From Paramecium sonneborni (lineage: Eukaryota; Ciliophora; Oligohymenophorea; Peniculida; Parameciidae): a stretch of 64,000 nt of DNA. The stretch lies in contig CAJJDN010000004.1 of the NCBI GenBank assembly GCA_905182985.1, positions 171,352 through 235,351 on the forward strand, written 5' to 3'. Below are positions 38,535 through 51,938 of this stretch, in pieces. The notes beneath the pieces were generated by a model. That model saw only the letters and a list, made by a program, of their open reading frames with translations. It did no database searches and was not told the origin of the DNA. Positions within the stretch are counted from its first letter, which is position 1. Each line of letters opens with the position of its first letter. The position numbers were made by a program, and so were the translations under genes.

Positions 38535-39231
38535 ATGAGCGAATCGTTAAATTTTAATCTAAAGTTATACAGAGAAAGATTGGTTGATAAATATTCAAAA
38601 TCTCCTGTTGAAACAAGATTTGATTCATCCATTAATGGTATAGAAAGTCAAAGAAAAACTTCGATAAAGAAAGATAAGGCAAAGTAATTATAATTATAAT
38701 TTGTATAATAATAAGTGCTCCTTCATTAAATACCTTAGTAAATAAACTCTAAGAATATAGTAATAAGAAAACTAAATAAAATGATTCGTTTTTATTTAAA
38801 TCAGGTAAAAGCAATCAAAATTCATCTCCAAGTAAAATAAATGGATTACATTAAAAGTAAATATAAATTAAATTACACTTAGAATATAATCAATATCTTC
38901 ATTATCACCTCCTCCTTAATAAAATAATTTACAATTTCCATCTAAAGGTCATTAATATTCAATAACATAATTTAGTGGAATACTTTCCCCTTAAAAACAA
39001 AGTGTAATAAATCCAACTCATTTTTCTTAAATGACAGATAGATATGATTAATAAGAATCTAATACTGATATTTCAAGTCTTATCCCTTTACATGAAATTG
39101 TTAATATGCGAACTAAACTTGAAAATGCAAATATTAATGTGGCCAACATTACACCTACATATTTGACAGAATTTATTAAATTAGCTAATACTATTCATTT
39201 ACAATTAAAAGTGAATAAAAAGTAAGGGTGA
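38535..39231 (+). CDS. Hypothetical Ser/Pro/Gln-rich protein
   Basis: About 212 residues, starting 31 bases after the UBX stop on the same strand. Two introns, 38684-38715 (32 nt) and 38857-38882 (26 nt), give one frame from ATG to TGA. The middle is disordered: a serine-rich run, a PPPQQNN patch and several SPxK-like sites. The last 60 residues look more ordered (LIPLHEIVNMRTKLENANINV, TPTYLTEFIKLANTIHLQLK) and may form helices. No family is recognised. The close tandem spacing after the UBX gene means short intergenic signals only; it does not by itself show a shared role. Confidence 0.62.
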
Positions 39232-39483
39232 CTTATTGAATTTCAATAATTTCAATATATATATCTTAATATTTATTTATTTTTTTTATACTTTAATATT
39301 AAGTTCAAGTAGAATTAGAATTATTTTAGTATAATTTAGTTATTTGTTTTAAATATTCTTTTAGAATTCTTTCAAATAGAGTTATACAATCTAATTTTAA
39401 CTAAAAAGCTAAAATATATTATTCCACCTAAAAATGAACTTATATCATTTATGTTTAATAATCTTTGAATAATACGTATTTTA

Positions 39484-40665
39484 ATGAATAAATAAAATCT
39501 CATCGATATTATTCCAATCATCTGGCCTTAAAAAACATCTGCAAGAGAATAAGAAATATAGAGAGTTATCTAAGAACTCATGTAACTCAAAGAAAATTAA
39601 CCAAATTTGAATGAATCCATTAATTTTACAATCTAATATATAGCGTAGCATGCTCCATATAATGATGTAGTAGTTTCTTTTCAAAGTTTGATTAATATCA
39701 AACATCCAATTTAAGATTTACTTAAATATTTAAGCACTTTCTCAGAAAATACCTTAATATAAGTAGTAAGAAAAGTTAATTTAAATGATCTAAATTCTGA
39801 TTCTGATGAAACAGATTTTACCTACATCGATCCTTATGAAGAGAAGAAAAAACAATTTAATCTTAAAATGATGAAAAAAGTTAGTTTTCCAAAGTTATAA
39901 AAACTTATAAGTGATATTTATAGGTTGGAATTGTTAACAAAAGTTTATTCATGGGTAAATCAATTAACATACGTTGATTATCTAAAAGTGAGTGTATCAA
40001 CTATAAAGAAAGCATTATAAACTGAATACTTAGATGAACTAACTATTAACACTGTTATCTAATGTGCAAAAGGTTCCTGTTAATGTGCTTATTAATATTT
40101 ATAAGATACACCTAAATTCTAGAAATTAAAAAATACACTTCATTAAATAGCTCTTTTTCAAGATGTCGATTTATAAGTGCTATTAAATTTATAAAAAACT
40201 GATTAATACCCAATCAAAGAATGTGTTTGGACTAGATAATAAGTTATCTAATGTATTTTATTATTTTGCTTGATTTAATGTGAACTTTTAATACATGATT
40301 TCAAATTTTCAACTTTATAATCCAAATCTTTTTGCTCTTTTGAAATTTCATGGAATGAATCTGGATTTAGCTAAATTAGGGATTATTTTCCTAAATTAGC
40401 TAAAAAATTAAATAAAAGATATTAAATTTTGAAGGATATTCCTTATTTTGATTCAAAAACTAATTATTTAATTTTTATTTATGCTTAATCTTTAGTTGGA
40501 TATTACCATCATCATGTTAATTATGATAATTTTTAATTAAATGAAAATCTAAAACAAACCATCAGAGAAATTTTAGAAAATTAATATAAAGAAAAAAATT
40601 TAGCCCTTCAAATAATAATTTCAAATGCATTTATGTTTGCATAATTACTTAAGGCATTAAAATGA
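39484..40665 (+). CDS. Hypothetical helical protein
   Basis: A single-exon frame of 393 residues. It looks like an alpha-helical folded protein: repeated amphipathic segments (FQSLINIKHPIQDLLKYLSTF, KLISDIYRLELLTKVYSWV, LISNTVIQCAKGSCQCAYQYL), a few cysteines and an acidic patch DLNSDSDETDFTYIDPYEEKKK. There is no signal peptide or membrane segment. The order of helices resembles no family I can name. A long frame without introns, normal composition throughout and a clean TGA make it a real gene. Confidence 0.7.
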
Positions 40666-41292
40666 AATTAATTTTACATATTTGATTTGAAATTATTATT
40701 ATACAGTGGTGAAACAAATTACAGTTTATTTTAATATTTTTATATATTGATCTTTCATGAATAACAATTTTATGATCATAAATACTTATTTATTTTATTT
40801 ATACTGATCTTAAATGATTAATAAACTTTAAATCTTTTTAAAAATAATTCCAATATTTAAACTAAGATATAATTTTAAGTTTATTTGTTTATCTAAATAA
40901 ATTAAGAGATATTTGTGCCATTGAAATAAATTTGATAACTAATGGAGAAACCTTAATTGTTGGTTAGTAGATATTATAAAGAAATTACTAAGAGATAATA
41001 TAAATTATAAGTAATTTTGGGAAGTATTTTCAGTTTCGTTCATTAAATGCAAAGATTTAATTATAAGAGGATAATTAAAATATTCTTCATAAAATAATTG
41101 CCAAAAATATAAAAATAAATATCATGCAAAATCTTCATATACATAAAAATATCAGTTTTATATAAAGACTTTATTCATGTATTTAAATATTCCAATAATT
41201 GATCTTCATCAAAAGTTGTTTATGACCATTTATTTACTTTGTCTATCTAAGCTTCTGTATAATATTTCTCCGATAAATGTTATAATGGTTTT
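40666..41292. other. Intergenic AT-rich spacer
   Basis: Frames are short and have no protein-like stretch until about 41205, where the frame of the next gene is already open. Part of an upstream exon of that gene could lie here. Confidence 0.4.
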
Positions 41293-41673
41293 ATGTTAAT
41301 TTTTCTATGCGTTGTATACTTTTTTGATACTTGCATAGCAAGTTTTTTACTGCTCATTAAAGCGTATTATTATTAAAGAGGTTCCTTTTCAATTGGATTA
41401 AATGAAAGCCCAATAGCTCCAAGACCTTCAAATTTATTAAAAATTTAAGGTTATGAAGGTCTTTAAGATAAACAATTTTCTAATTTTAAAGGTTTTTTCT
41501 ATTAAGTTCTTTATGAGGGAGAAACATATATTGGAGGTAAAGATTTAACAATTAAAGGTTTTTTCAAAACCTAGGATAATGAAATGGGTTTGTATTTTCT
41601 TTACAATAGAGTGTTAGGTTTATTCCTTTCAGATAAAATCATTAAAAAATAAATAAATTATTATATATAGTGA
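41293..41673 (+). CDS. Single-pass membrane protein, unknown
   Basis: Starts with a strong hydrophobic helix (MLIFLCVVYFFDTCIASFLLLIKAYY). It is followed by a proline-containing turn (GLNESPIAPRP) and a lumenal or extracellular-looking segment with LYEGETYIGGKDLTIKGFF. The short cytosolic end, single helix and following proline motif recall P-type ATPase beta subunits, but the similarity is too weak to name it. The frame is open upstream to about 41205 (SVQYFSDKCYNG), so an N-terminal exon may be missing. The stop is TGA. Confidence 0.5.
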
Positions 41674-41876
41674 TATACTTCTTATTCTCAATCTAAAAAA
41701 AATATATACTTATTTTATTCAATATCAAAATATGATAACTGCGTTTTTGATTAATTCTAAATAAAGTTTTTAAATAATTTTTCTTATTTATATATAAACT
41801 TAAATTCTTAATTATGCTCATAAAAGAAGTTTAAAATTTGAGTGACTAAAAAAAAGTTTTATTAGAAGTGAAAAAC

Positions 41877-42317
41877 ATGGCTGCAAGCTTGGAATTGAAG
41901 TAAGGGTTAATTTAAAAATCAAAGTAAATTAAGATAATAATTATTATTAGTTTAGAATTAAATTTTAGAAACATATTGTAATGAAGTAAGAGCTGAAAGT
42001 CAAAATGGAGAGAGAGTGAAAATAACTTTTTTTTAAAATTAATAGAATCAATTTGATATTCATTTGAAAGATAATTAGTTTTAGAACATGGTAAAATGCC
42101 AGAATATCTCAAATAGATAAGGATCTTGGAAAATTTTCAAGCTATAACCCTAAAATTAAAGAAAATAAATAAATATAACATCTTAAGGTTCTATTAATAT
42201 AATTATAATTACAAGAATAATTAAGTTTATGACATCATAAAATTAGAATAAATTTATTAACACCAAGTTTAGGATGTAAAAATAATTGTTAAAATTTAAA
42301 ATAAAATGTTGTTGTGA
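41877..42317 (+). CDS. Small hypothetical coiled-coil protein
   Basis: Two introns, 41900-41924 (25 nt) and 42091-42116 (26 nt), turn three short frames into one of 129 codons. Residues include LELNKLRQQLLLVQNQILE, RILENFQAITLKLKKINK and YDIIKLEQIYQHQVQDVK, all helical and heptad-like. An in-frame 30-nt segment with GTG...TAG ends (about 42017-42046) might be a third, retained intron. No family is recognised. It ends just 57 bases before the copper transporter start on the same strand. Confidence 0.55.
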
Positions 42318-42374
42318 GTATGTTAGAATGATATTTATAAAAGTTTTATTAATAATAAAAGTTAATTAAGTAAA

Positions 42375-42796
42375 ATGATGATGGAAATGTATTTGTATTG
42401 GACAGCCAAATGTGAGTTTATATTTGAAAGGTAATTTGAATAAGTACATAAAAGCTGGAGAATTTATGATGATTAGCCATTCTTATTATTTTGTGGTTGT
42501 TTCTTATCTTGCTTATATGCTATTATTCATATCATTTATATGCTTTAAGGAGATAAAGTTTAAATCTTTTTGAAATAATATATGTATTAAGAATGTTTCA
42601 TCCTATTAGGTCAAGAAGAGTGGGATTTTCTATTTATTAATTCTTTCTAACTTTATCAAGTATGATTACAATGATGTTATTAATGACAATGAATGGATGG
42701 GTTAATTTAGCAGTTGGAATAGGATACACTATCGGTTATGGCATTTCATAAATCACTAAATCAAAATCAAAATACACACAAGTTGATACCATATGA
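42375..42796 (+). CDS. Ctr-family copper transporter
   Basis: A compact protein of about 131 residues, spliced once (42584-42609). It starts with a methionine-rich MMMEM and an aromatic/tryptophan motif, typical of the Ctr N-terminus. The first membrane helix is PFLLFCGCFLSCLYAIIHI. After a short basic loop follow the paired helices with MITMMLLMTMNG (the MxxxM copper-gating motif) and GIGYTIGYG (the GxxxG packing motif). Ctr proteins form trimers in plasma or vacuolar membranes and import Cu(I). The methionine cluster is much shorter than in Ctr1 of animals, more like the minimal organellar Ctr type. The intron position is supported by the in-frame continuity of helix two. Confidence 0.85.
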
Positions 42797-42981
42797 TTTG
42801 ATAAAAAAAAAAGAATTAATTTATTATTTTTAGAAAATCTAATATTGATATGTTTAATTTTATTAATTTAAGATTATAGATATGGCTTACATTTTCATAT
42901 ATAATAATCAAATATTTATTTAATTACATATAAACTTTAATCATTATTATATTAAAATATAAAAATTAGAGTATTAAGTAT

Positions 42982-45458
42982 ATGGATGAATCAAATTTAT
43001 GGGAAAAAACTGTATATTAATTAAAAGAAAATGAAATAGATACAATTTAATTATTCAGGAGTGATTAAAGAAAATCAAGAACTTAAAAATTACCTATTCT
43101 TATTTCGATTTTGAAAGAAATAAATAATTCATCAAATTTATTTGATTTGGCAATACGCTATGAAAAATACAAAACAAAAGAATAAACGATATCTTAAAAA
43201 GAAGAATAATACAATGAACTTATGATGTCAATATCATTTTAATAAACTAAATGTCATATAAATCCTTATGTAAAAATATTTATTATAAAAGCAAGATGCA
43301 TAAAAGAAGCAAACTTTATAAATTTCTGATTAAAAAAATGGATAATTTAAAAATATTATTAATTTACTAGAAGCAACCTATTTGAATATATAATCAGATT
43401 TGGCTATTATTCAATAAGAAAATAAAACATTAAAATAAAACATAAACACTTATTTTGATAGTCTATGGACATCAAGTTTAATTAAAAATACTGAAGTTAA
43501 TGAACTTAATTATGGATTTAAAGATAGGTAGGAGCACTATTAGGGTATTTAATTATGCATTCCAACGATGGAAAAAGAAAAATAAGAATTAATAAATTTA
43601 AAACAAAAATAAGAAGTCTAAATTTAAAATCAATCTCAAGATTTAGAGATTTTTAATGCATTTTATGAAAAATACTATGATTAATAAAATTATATTTCTC
43701 AACTCAAATTGGCTTAATAATAACTTGAAAATTAAGTTTCTAGTTTAAGTGATAGAATTAAAAAACTAAAATAGGCTCAAGAAGTAATGAATTTGGAAAC
43801 AAAATTTGAATAGTTTTGTGACTAAATCCTAGCTCTATAAAATGAAGGGAGATCATAAATTTTTAAAAATTTTATAGATTTTATTGAAAAGATAAAATTG
43901 AAATTAATGAGAAATCATAAAGAAAAAACCGAATAAACTTACTTATGCTAAGATATGATTGAATTTGAAGAATAAATATTAAGATAGGAAATGTAAGAAT
44001 TCTGTTAGAATAAAAATGAATAAGAATCAAAAATAAAAACTTTAAAATTAAAATAAATATTTTAGGAAAAAATTCAAAAAGTTAGAATTGAATAGTAAAG
44101 GCTTCAATAAGAAAATTTTGATTTAGCTAAAAATTTATAAATTCTAAGCAGCAATTAGTTTTAATAAAAACTTAAAGGTTTATAAGATTTAAAAGAACAG
44201 CTCTAAAAAGAAAATATATTAAAAGAAAAGGAAATTATGGNAATACGCTATGAAAAATACAAAACAAAAGAATAAACGATATCTTAAAAAGAAGAATAAT
44301 ACAATGAACTTATGATGTCAATATCATTTTAATAAACTAAATGTCATATAAATCCTTATGTAAAAATATTTATTATAAAAGCAAGATGCATAAAAGAAGC
44401 AAACTTTATAAATTTCTGATTAAAAAAATGGATAATTTAAAAATATTATTAATTTACTAGAAGCAACCTATTTGAATATATAATCAGATTTGGCTATTAT
44501 TCAATAAGAAAATAAAACATTAAAATAAAACATAAACACTTATTTTGATAGTCTATGGACATCAAGTTTAATTAAAAATACTGAAGTTAATGAACTTAAT
44601 TATGGATTTAAAGATAGGTAGGAGCACTATTAGGGTATTTAATTATGCATTCCAACGATGGAAAAAGAAAAATAAGAATTAATAAATTTAAAACAAAAAT
44701 AAGAAGTCTAAATTTAAAATCAATCTCAAGATTTAGAGATTTTTAATGCATTTTATGAAAAATACTATGATTAATAAAATTATATTTCTCAACTCAAATT
44801 GGCTTAATAATAACTTGAAAATTAAGTTTCTAGTTTAAGTGATAGAATTAAAAAACTAAAATAGGCTCAAGAAGTAATGAATTTGGAAACAAAATTTGAA
44901 TAGTTTTGTGACTAAATCCTAGCTCTATAAAATGAAGGGAGATCATAAATTTTTAAAAATTTTATAGATTTTATTGAAAAGATAAAATTGAAATTAATGA
45001 GAAATCATAAAGAAAAAACCGAATAAACTTACTTATGCTAAGATATGATTGAATTTGAAGAATAAATATTAAGATAGGAAATGTAAGAATTCTGTTAGAA
45101 TAAAAATGAATAAGAATCAAAAATAAAAACTTTAAAATTAAAATAAATATTTTAGGAAAAAATTCAAAAAGTTAGAATTGAATAGTAAAGGCTTCAATAA
45201 GAAAATTTTGATTTAGCTAAAAATTTATAAATTCTAAGCAGCAATTAGTTTTAATAAAAACTTAAAGGTTTATAAGATTTAAAAGAACAGCTCTAAAAAG
45301 AAAATATATTAAAAGAAAAGGAAATTATGGAACTTTAATAAATAAATTAGGCAGGATAATTAATGGTTGAAGATTTAGAAAAATAAATAATTAAAAATAA
45401 AAATAAAAATCAAAAATAATAGAATCATTTTAGAAGAAAAAATAAATTATTAAGTTGA
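42982..45458 (+). CDS. Long coiled-coil protein gene, broken by an assembly duplication
   Basis: From ATG the frame reads a helical protein dominated by Gln, Glu, Lys and Leu with heptad spacing (LKLAQQQLENQVSSLSDRIKKL, KIQKVRIEQQRLQQENFDLAKN, LQDLKEQLQKENILKEKEIM). A 22-nt intron at 43272-43293 is needed. At 44241 an N interrupts codon sense, and the preceding 1,089 bases restart exactly. If bases 44241-45330 are removed, the frame runs on through ELQQINQAGQLMVEDLEKQ to TGA at 45456-45458. The true protein would be about 450 residues. Function is unknown; coiled-coil proteins of this kind are often cytoskeletal or basal-body parts in ciliates. Confidence 0.78.
43152..44240 (+). repeat. First copy of exact 1,089-base duplication
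   Basis: Identical, as far as I can read, to 44242-45330, with a single N between. This is a signature of two contig ends overlapping but joined without merging. Confidence 0.95.
44242..45330 (+). repeat. Second copy of exact 1,089-base duplication
   Basis: Begins directly after the single N at 44241, with the same 1,089 bases as 43152-44240. It includes another copy of the intron and coiled-coil coding sequence, and is out of frame with the first. Confidence 0.95.
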
Positions 45459-46305
45459 TTAATATTATATTTTTTTACTAAATAAATATAATATGAAAAT
45501 ATATAGAATAATAATAAATATATTGTTTTATGTTATATTAACTCATTCGTCAAGCCAAAACTCAAACTTGGTTTAGAGTCCTGTAACCCATCTAATAGCT
45601 ATTCCTTTGAAATCTTTCAAGAAAAGAACTTTAGTTGATTGAGATTAATCTTATCCCATTGCTAGTTTAACTTAATTTTCTGGTTTTTAATCGATATCAT
45701 TAAATCCTAGAACAATGTTCCTTTATTCTTACTAATAAAATTAAATTAATAAATACTTCTGAGGCATTTTCTTCTAAAAAAGTAGCTTTGAATGATCCAT
45801 CTTATGATTCTAATATTACTCTTTTTCCATAATCAGTAATCTAAACCTTATATCCTTTAATTATTTTAGCTGCTCTAATTTTTAATATAAAAGAATTACG
45901 TTTCTTTTTAACCACTAGTATCATTAATTACTTTTCTTGTTTAAGTTTGTATATTAACAATAGGCTATTAAGTATTACCAAATGTAAAGGGTTTATTCGC
46001 TGGAGCAGCTAGATTTTATTATACAGCTTGAGTTTATTATACAGTTGGTTTAAGGATTTGTGATTCAGAAGGTTTAGGCTAGTTTGTCTATTAATTCATG
46101 GGGAAAGGGGGCTATTAATTATTAAATGGGGACACTGGTTATTAAACAAATGAGGGCACTGGTTATTAAACAAATGAGGGCACTGGTTATTAACCTAAAG
46201 GATTGTTTGTTTATCCACCCAATGGTTAAAAAGTGTTGCTTTATTGAGCTTAAGTGCCTTTATCCTAAAATATATATATGATTAAATTACCTAACATTAT
46301 ACATT
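45451..46305. repeat. Left arm of the inverted repeat
   Basis: Reverse-complement match to 52122-52952. It covers the 3' part of the minus-strand paralog, its three later introns and its 3' flank, and reaches into the last bases of the neighbouring coiled-coil gene's stop region. The arms differ in length because of extra copies of a 23-24-base coding repeat near 46127-46195 in this arm. Confidence 0.9.
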
Positions 46306-46494
46306 ATCATTTTCTGAAATTAAAGCTGAAATCTTAGTTTTTTAATCAATTGTTATTTTTATTAATTATCCATTGACTAACCATTATTTCGAATTAAATT
46401 ATCCTTATTTCACATAATCTTGAAATAGATTTCTAAATGTTTCACTACTGTTTGCTTTAACTTGTTAGCCATTTAATGTAAAAGTGACACTCAT
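45543..46494 (-). CDS. Paralog A: ubiquitin-like N-terminus and Gln/Pro-rich middle
   Basis: Starts MSVTFTLNGQQV; about 65 residues with alternating strands (FTLNGQQVKA, YVKQGQFNSKQWLVNG, LIKITIDQKTKI) suggest a small beta-grasp-like domain. A Gln-, Pro- and Asn-rich segment follows, with repeated GQQPVPSFVQQPV units, then a compact C-terminal domain (KIIKGYKVQITDYGKRVILES, FLKDFKRIAIRWVTGLQTKFEFWLDE). Introns are 26 nt, 25 nt and 25 nt, at positions conserved in paralog B. Here the codon after LAMG is TAA, read as glutamine, and the frame runs to TGA. The family is unknown; the C-terminal domain looks like a small beta-rich fold. Confidence 0.8.
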
Positions 46495-46689
46495 TTATTT
46501 TCAGATATTTAATTAAAATTATGTATTTCTATTAAAATGCTTTTCTATTTATATTATATAGTTTAATAATAATAGAAATTGTACTAAAAATCTTAATCAG
46601 AAAATATATTCATTCAAGAAATATCATTTAATTTCAATATTCCTATTCGTAAAGATCTATTTTATTTAACATTCTTTTTTAATTTATTT

Positions 46690-47516
46690 TCATTTATACG
46701 AATCTTTAATCTAAAAATAAAAATAAAAATTTATCATTTACTTCTTCTAATCTTCATTCTTTTTAGTAATTTTAATTTTATTTCTGGTTTAAATTTTGTT
46801 TTATAAACTCGTACTTATTGGAAAAGAATAATTCTTTATTCTTTAATTATTAAAGCAATTAAAAAATAAATTTAAAGAACCTTTTCTACTATTGCTAAGA
46901 ATTTATTTCCCCATTTTACTTTTATTAAGTTGATCTCTTTAATGTATAAAAATCATGGGCTGTTCATAAAATTTAGCATCAACCATAAGCTTAACCAAAT
47001 ATTAATTAAGTGTCTTTTGCTGAACTTTTTCTGTTTCTGTTAATATATAATACTTACGTACTGATTATTTGATCAATCAACCTAATAGTTCTCTTAATTG
47101 AGTGAAACAGTTAGAGATTTCTGTTTTTTTCTGGTTTTATAAAGAGTTTGTTTAATATTGTAAAATAGGCTTAGATTTTTTATTGTCTGTAAAAAGTTAT
47201 TCTGAGATGTATATTTAATACAAATTATAGTCCCTTGTTTATTCAATAAAGATTATTCTTTCATTATTTAAAAAAATCAATTTAGATTTCATGATGTAAT
47301 TATTCGAAGATGATTTCTGAACAAATTTTAACTGGCATGATAGTCATCTTACATAGATTTATGATTACCTTCTTTTTTGTGTATCTCTGTATATTACATA
47401 TTGTTATTATTATATTCATTTAAACTTTTTCTATGCATTTTAACCATCTATTAAAATTAATATTTCATATTAAATATTTTATTTGGATCTTTCTCTCTAT
47501 AATCATCTATATCCAT
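46690..47516 (-). CDS. Hypothetical protein, probably C-terminal part of a larger gene
   Basis: Begins MDIDDYREKDPNKIF and continues through MHRKSLNEYNNNN, EIHKKEGNHKSMQDDYHA, then LIFLNNERIIFIEQTRDYN and YYILTETEKVQQKTLNQYL to TGA. A 21-nt intron near 47069-47089 and a 16-nt candidate near 47319-47334 are needed. The start overlaps the end of the upstream minus-strand ORF by 14 bases in another frame, so the two may be one gene with a missed intron or a frameshift. Charged, helical and lysine-rich; no family is recognised. Confidence 0.5.
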
Positions 47517-47943
47517 TTTTATTATTGTTTGAGTTTTATTATTTTGTAGAAATAAATTTATCTTCCACTGTTGTTTTCTCACAAGATAATTAATTAAGAT
47601 TTTCCTAATTATCTTGATATAGTAGTTTTATAATTAATATCACTGTCCTATTAAAGTTGATTCTATGTCTAAAACTTTGTTTATTGAAATTTGAAATATA
47701 AAATATTCTGTGCCAAATGGGACCTATTTTCTTTTAGACATTAACATAAAAACTCAAAATTAGTCGTACTTTTACGATATCATCATCAAATTTTACCAAC
47801 AGTGCTTCCTTACTTTTTGCTCTAATAATAATAATGTGAATATATCCTTATTGGTTTTTATATAATTTATTAGTTTTGCCTTTTTACTTAATATTCAAAT
47901 CTGATTTTCATTTTTCACTTAATTGAATCAAATCCAATTACAT
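47503..47943 (-). CDS. Hypothetical protein, probably N-terminal part of the same gene
   Basis: From ATG (MQLDLIQL), after a candidate 18-nt intron, a clear coding stretch follows: GYIHIIIIRAKSKEALLVKFDDDIV, then VRLILSFYVNVQKKIGPIWHR, RINFNRTVILIIKLLYQDN and a glutamine/asparagine-rich end at TGA 47503-47505. The strand-rich first half looks like a small folded domain. It stops 14 bases inside the next ORF, which continues with similar composition in another frame. I suspect a single gene; no family is recognised. Confidence 0.5.
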
Positions 47944-48503
47944 ATATTTTAGCAATTTTCTTTCTTTTTTTATTTATTATTTTTTAAATAATCACTTCCA
48001 TTATTGATATCCTTTTGATGTTAAAAAATTTGAATAAAAAATTTCTGGATAAAGATAATTTTATTAACAATTCTGATATAATGAAGAAATTACTTAAAAA
48101 ATAAAGAAATGATAGAAGTTATTTACTATGAAAAAACACCTTAAATTAATTTTTATAATTCAAGCAAACTTTATTCATATTTTAATAATTTTCTCGTAAT
48201 AATATTTATTTCCTATAATTTAATAATTATGGAATTCAATATTTTATATTTAAGGGGAGTAAGCCATAAATGAGTAATATGCTAGATTTAAACAAAAAGT
48301 AATATCTGATGAAGTACTGTTAGTACATGTATAAAAATTAATTAATTAATCACTTAATAATTAAAGATTAATATGGATTATATTGATATTTAAATAAAGC
48401 GTGACAAATTTTAATACTTTGATTAATGTGTTATTTTATTAATTATCTTAGTATTTATTTTGTTAGTTTTGAATAGTAATAAATAAATATATAACTAAAT
48501 TAA
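47944..48503. other. Intergenic AT-rich spacer
   Basis: About 560 bases between two minus-strand genes. Short open frames are lysine- and isoleucine-rich, and none looks conserved. Confidence 0.45.
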
Positions 48504-49782
48504 TCAAGCCATTGCTGAGGCTCTTCCTGTTTTATATCCTTTATTTATGAAATTTTAATCAAATTTACTTTACAGCAACTATGATTATTTTTATTTTAAT
48601 TAATTCAAATCAATTTTTGTTGTTTCTTAATTTGTGCTCAATACTCTTCTTTTTCTTTTAGCTTGTTAACTAGATGGATTATTAGGAGATTTCGATTTTT
48701 ATTTAAGGGATTTTTAATCTAAGTTTAATTTTCTCATTAAACATTCTAGTATAATATTGGTAGCCTTTAGCTTATTATTATTATTATGATTAGGCTTTAA
48801 TAATTGCATAATTTATGGTTTAATTGATCTTTATGTTGTAGGCCTTGGAGATATGGATTATTTTGTGTTATTTCCATTTCTTTGCGTAAGTGGAATCTAT
48901 TGCACCTATAATTTGTTATTTTTTTCAGTGCTATAAACTTTTGGCTGTGAAACTTCTCTTTAAGTTTAGATTGCTGAATTTTTTAAAGTTTTTTTTTTTA
49001 AGAACAGATCATTGAAATTTTCTTTAAATTCTAATCTAGAATTTGTATCAGATTTATGTTCCAATTTTGATTTGTTGTAATAATCTGAATTTTTTAGTTA
49101 TAAAGGCAGATTATATTTTCGAGAATCAAACTCCTTTTAAATAATTTTGGAATTGTTTATGGCTTCTTTTAAATTTTTTTATATTTCAATTAATGTGTTA
49201 GATTGTTCTTGTTTAGTAAAATTTAACTAACCTAATAGATTCTACAATGACTAAATTAGTGTGAATATTCAATTAATACTGTTTAAATAGAATTTTATGT
49301 TGCTGTAGGTTAATCAACATGTCCTCCTAGCATCCTAGATATTCTGATATATTCTATTCTGCGACGTTTATCGTGGTATTTAGTTAATGTAGTAGCTATA
49401 GGTAACATGAAAAGACGTGGTATATCTCGGTGAAACTATTCAGTATAGTTTTGAAAGTAATTACTTTATAATATTCAGTTAATACAATAGTTTTTTGTTT
49501 TGTATCAGTTAAAGAATAGAATCTTTTTAAATATTCATTAGTATCATAATAAGTCCATTCCTTATATGTAGTGTATTGTTTAGATCGTTATTGCAAAAGT
49601 ATGATATTAATGTCTTTTTGATAGTAATAATTCTGGCTTGCTGAGTATTTGATGTAAAGAGCTCTTGTAATAAGACAACAAAATTTTTGACATTATTGAC
49701 AGAAGAGACAATCCTGTGCTTGTAACAGATCCAAAGTGCTTGCAGTTGATCCTGCATATTGGGTCCGTTTGGATTTATACAT
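48504..49782 (-). CDS. Hypothetical protein with cysteine cluster and basic tail
   Basis: About 407 residues with two 29-nt introns (49436-49464 and 49251-49279). The N-terminal part has a cysteine cluster, AQDCLFCQQCQKFCC, followed by a conserved-looking helical domain (LITRALYIKYSASQNYYYQK, YKEWTYYDTNEYLKRFYSL, RDIPRLFMLPIATTLTKYHDKRRR, then IEYIRISRMLGG). After the second intron the protein turns disordered and basic, rich in Asn, Lys, Ser and Gln. The CxxC plus CC arrangement may bind zinc. The folded middle has the feel of a conserved domain, but I cannot name it. A second open frame over 49527-49889 on the same strand is a shadow. Confidence 0.7.
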
Positions 49783-50105
49783 TTTAAATTAATGAATAAA
49801 ATATAATTCCATCTTTGCAGGTAATATCCAGAAAATATCAATTCACAGTATTCAAGCCATAATTGAATTATATTGTAAAATAAGTTCATCGTTTAAAATA
49901 CGTAATGTTGAGCAGAATAGATATTGAACTCATAATAGATTAAATAATATTTATAGTCGAATTATTGATTGCTGGTTAAGTATTTCTTACTTTAAGATAA
50001 TAGTTTGCCACTCCTTCATTAACGTATTTAAATGAATTGTATAAAACTTTAGTTACACCCTTCAATTTATTTAAACAGGATTAATTAGGATATGTGATAG
50101 CCAAT

Positions 50106-51932
<1,827 letters not shown>

Positions 51933-51938
51933 AAATAA

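Noticed and set aside
49527..49889. 120-codon minus-strand frame with TGA-free reading
   Set aside because: A different frame of the same strand carries the cysteine-cluster gene, joins across an ordinary 29-nt intron and gives a longer, better protein.
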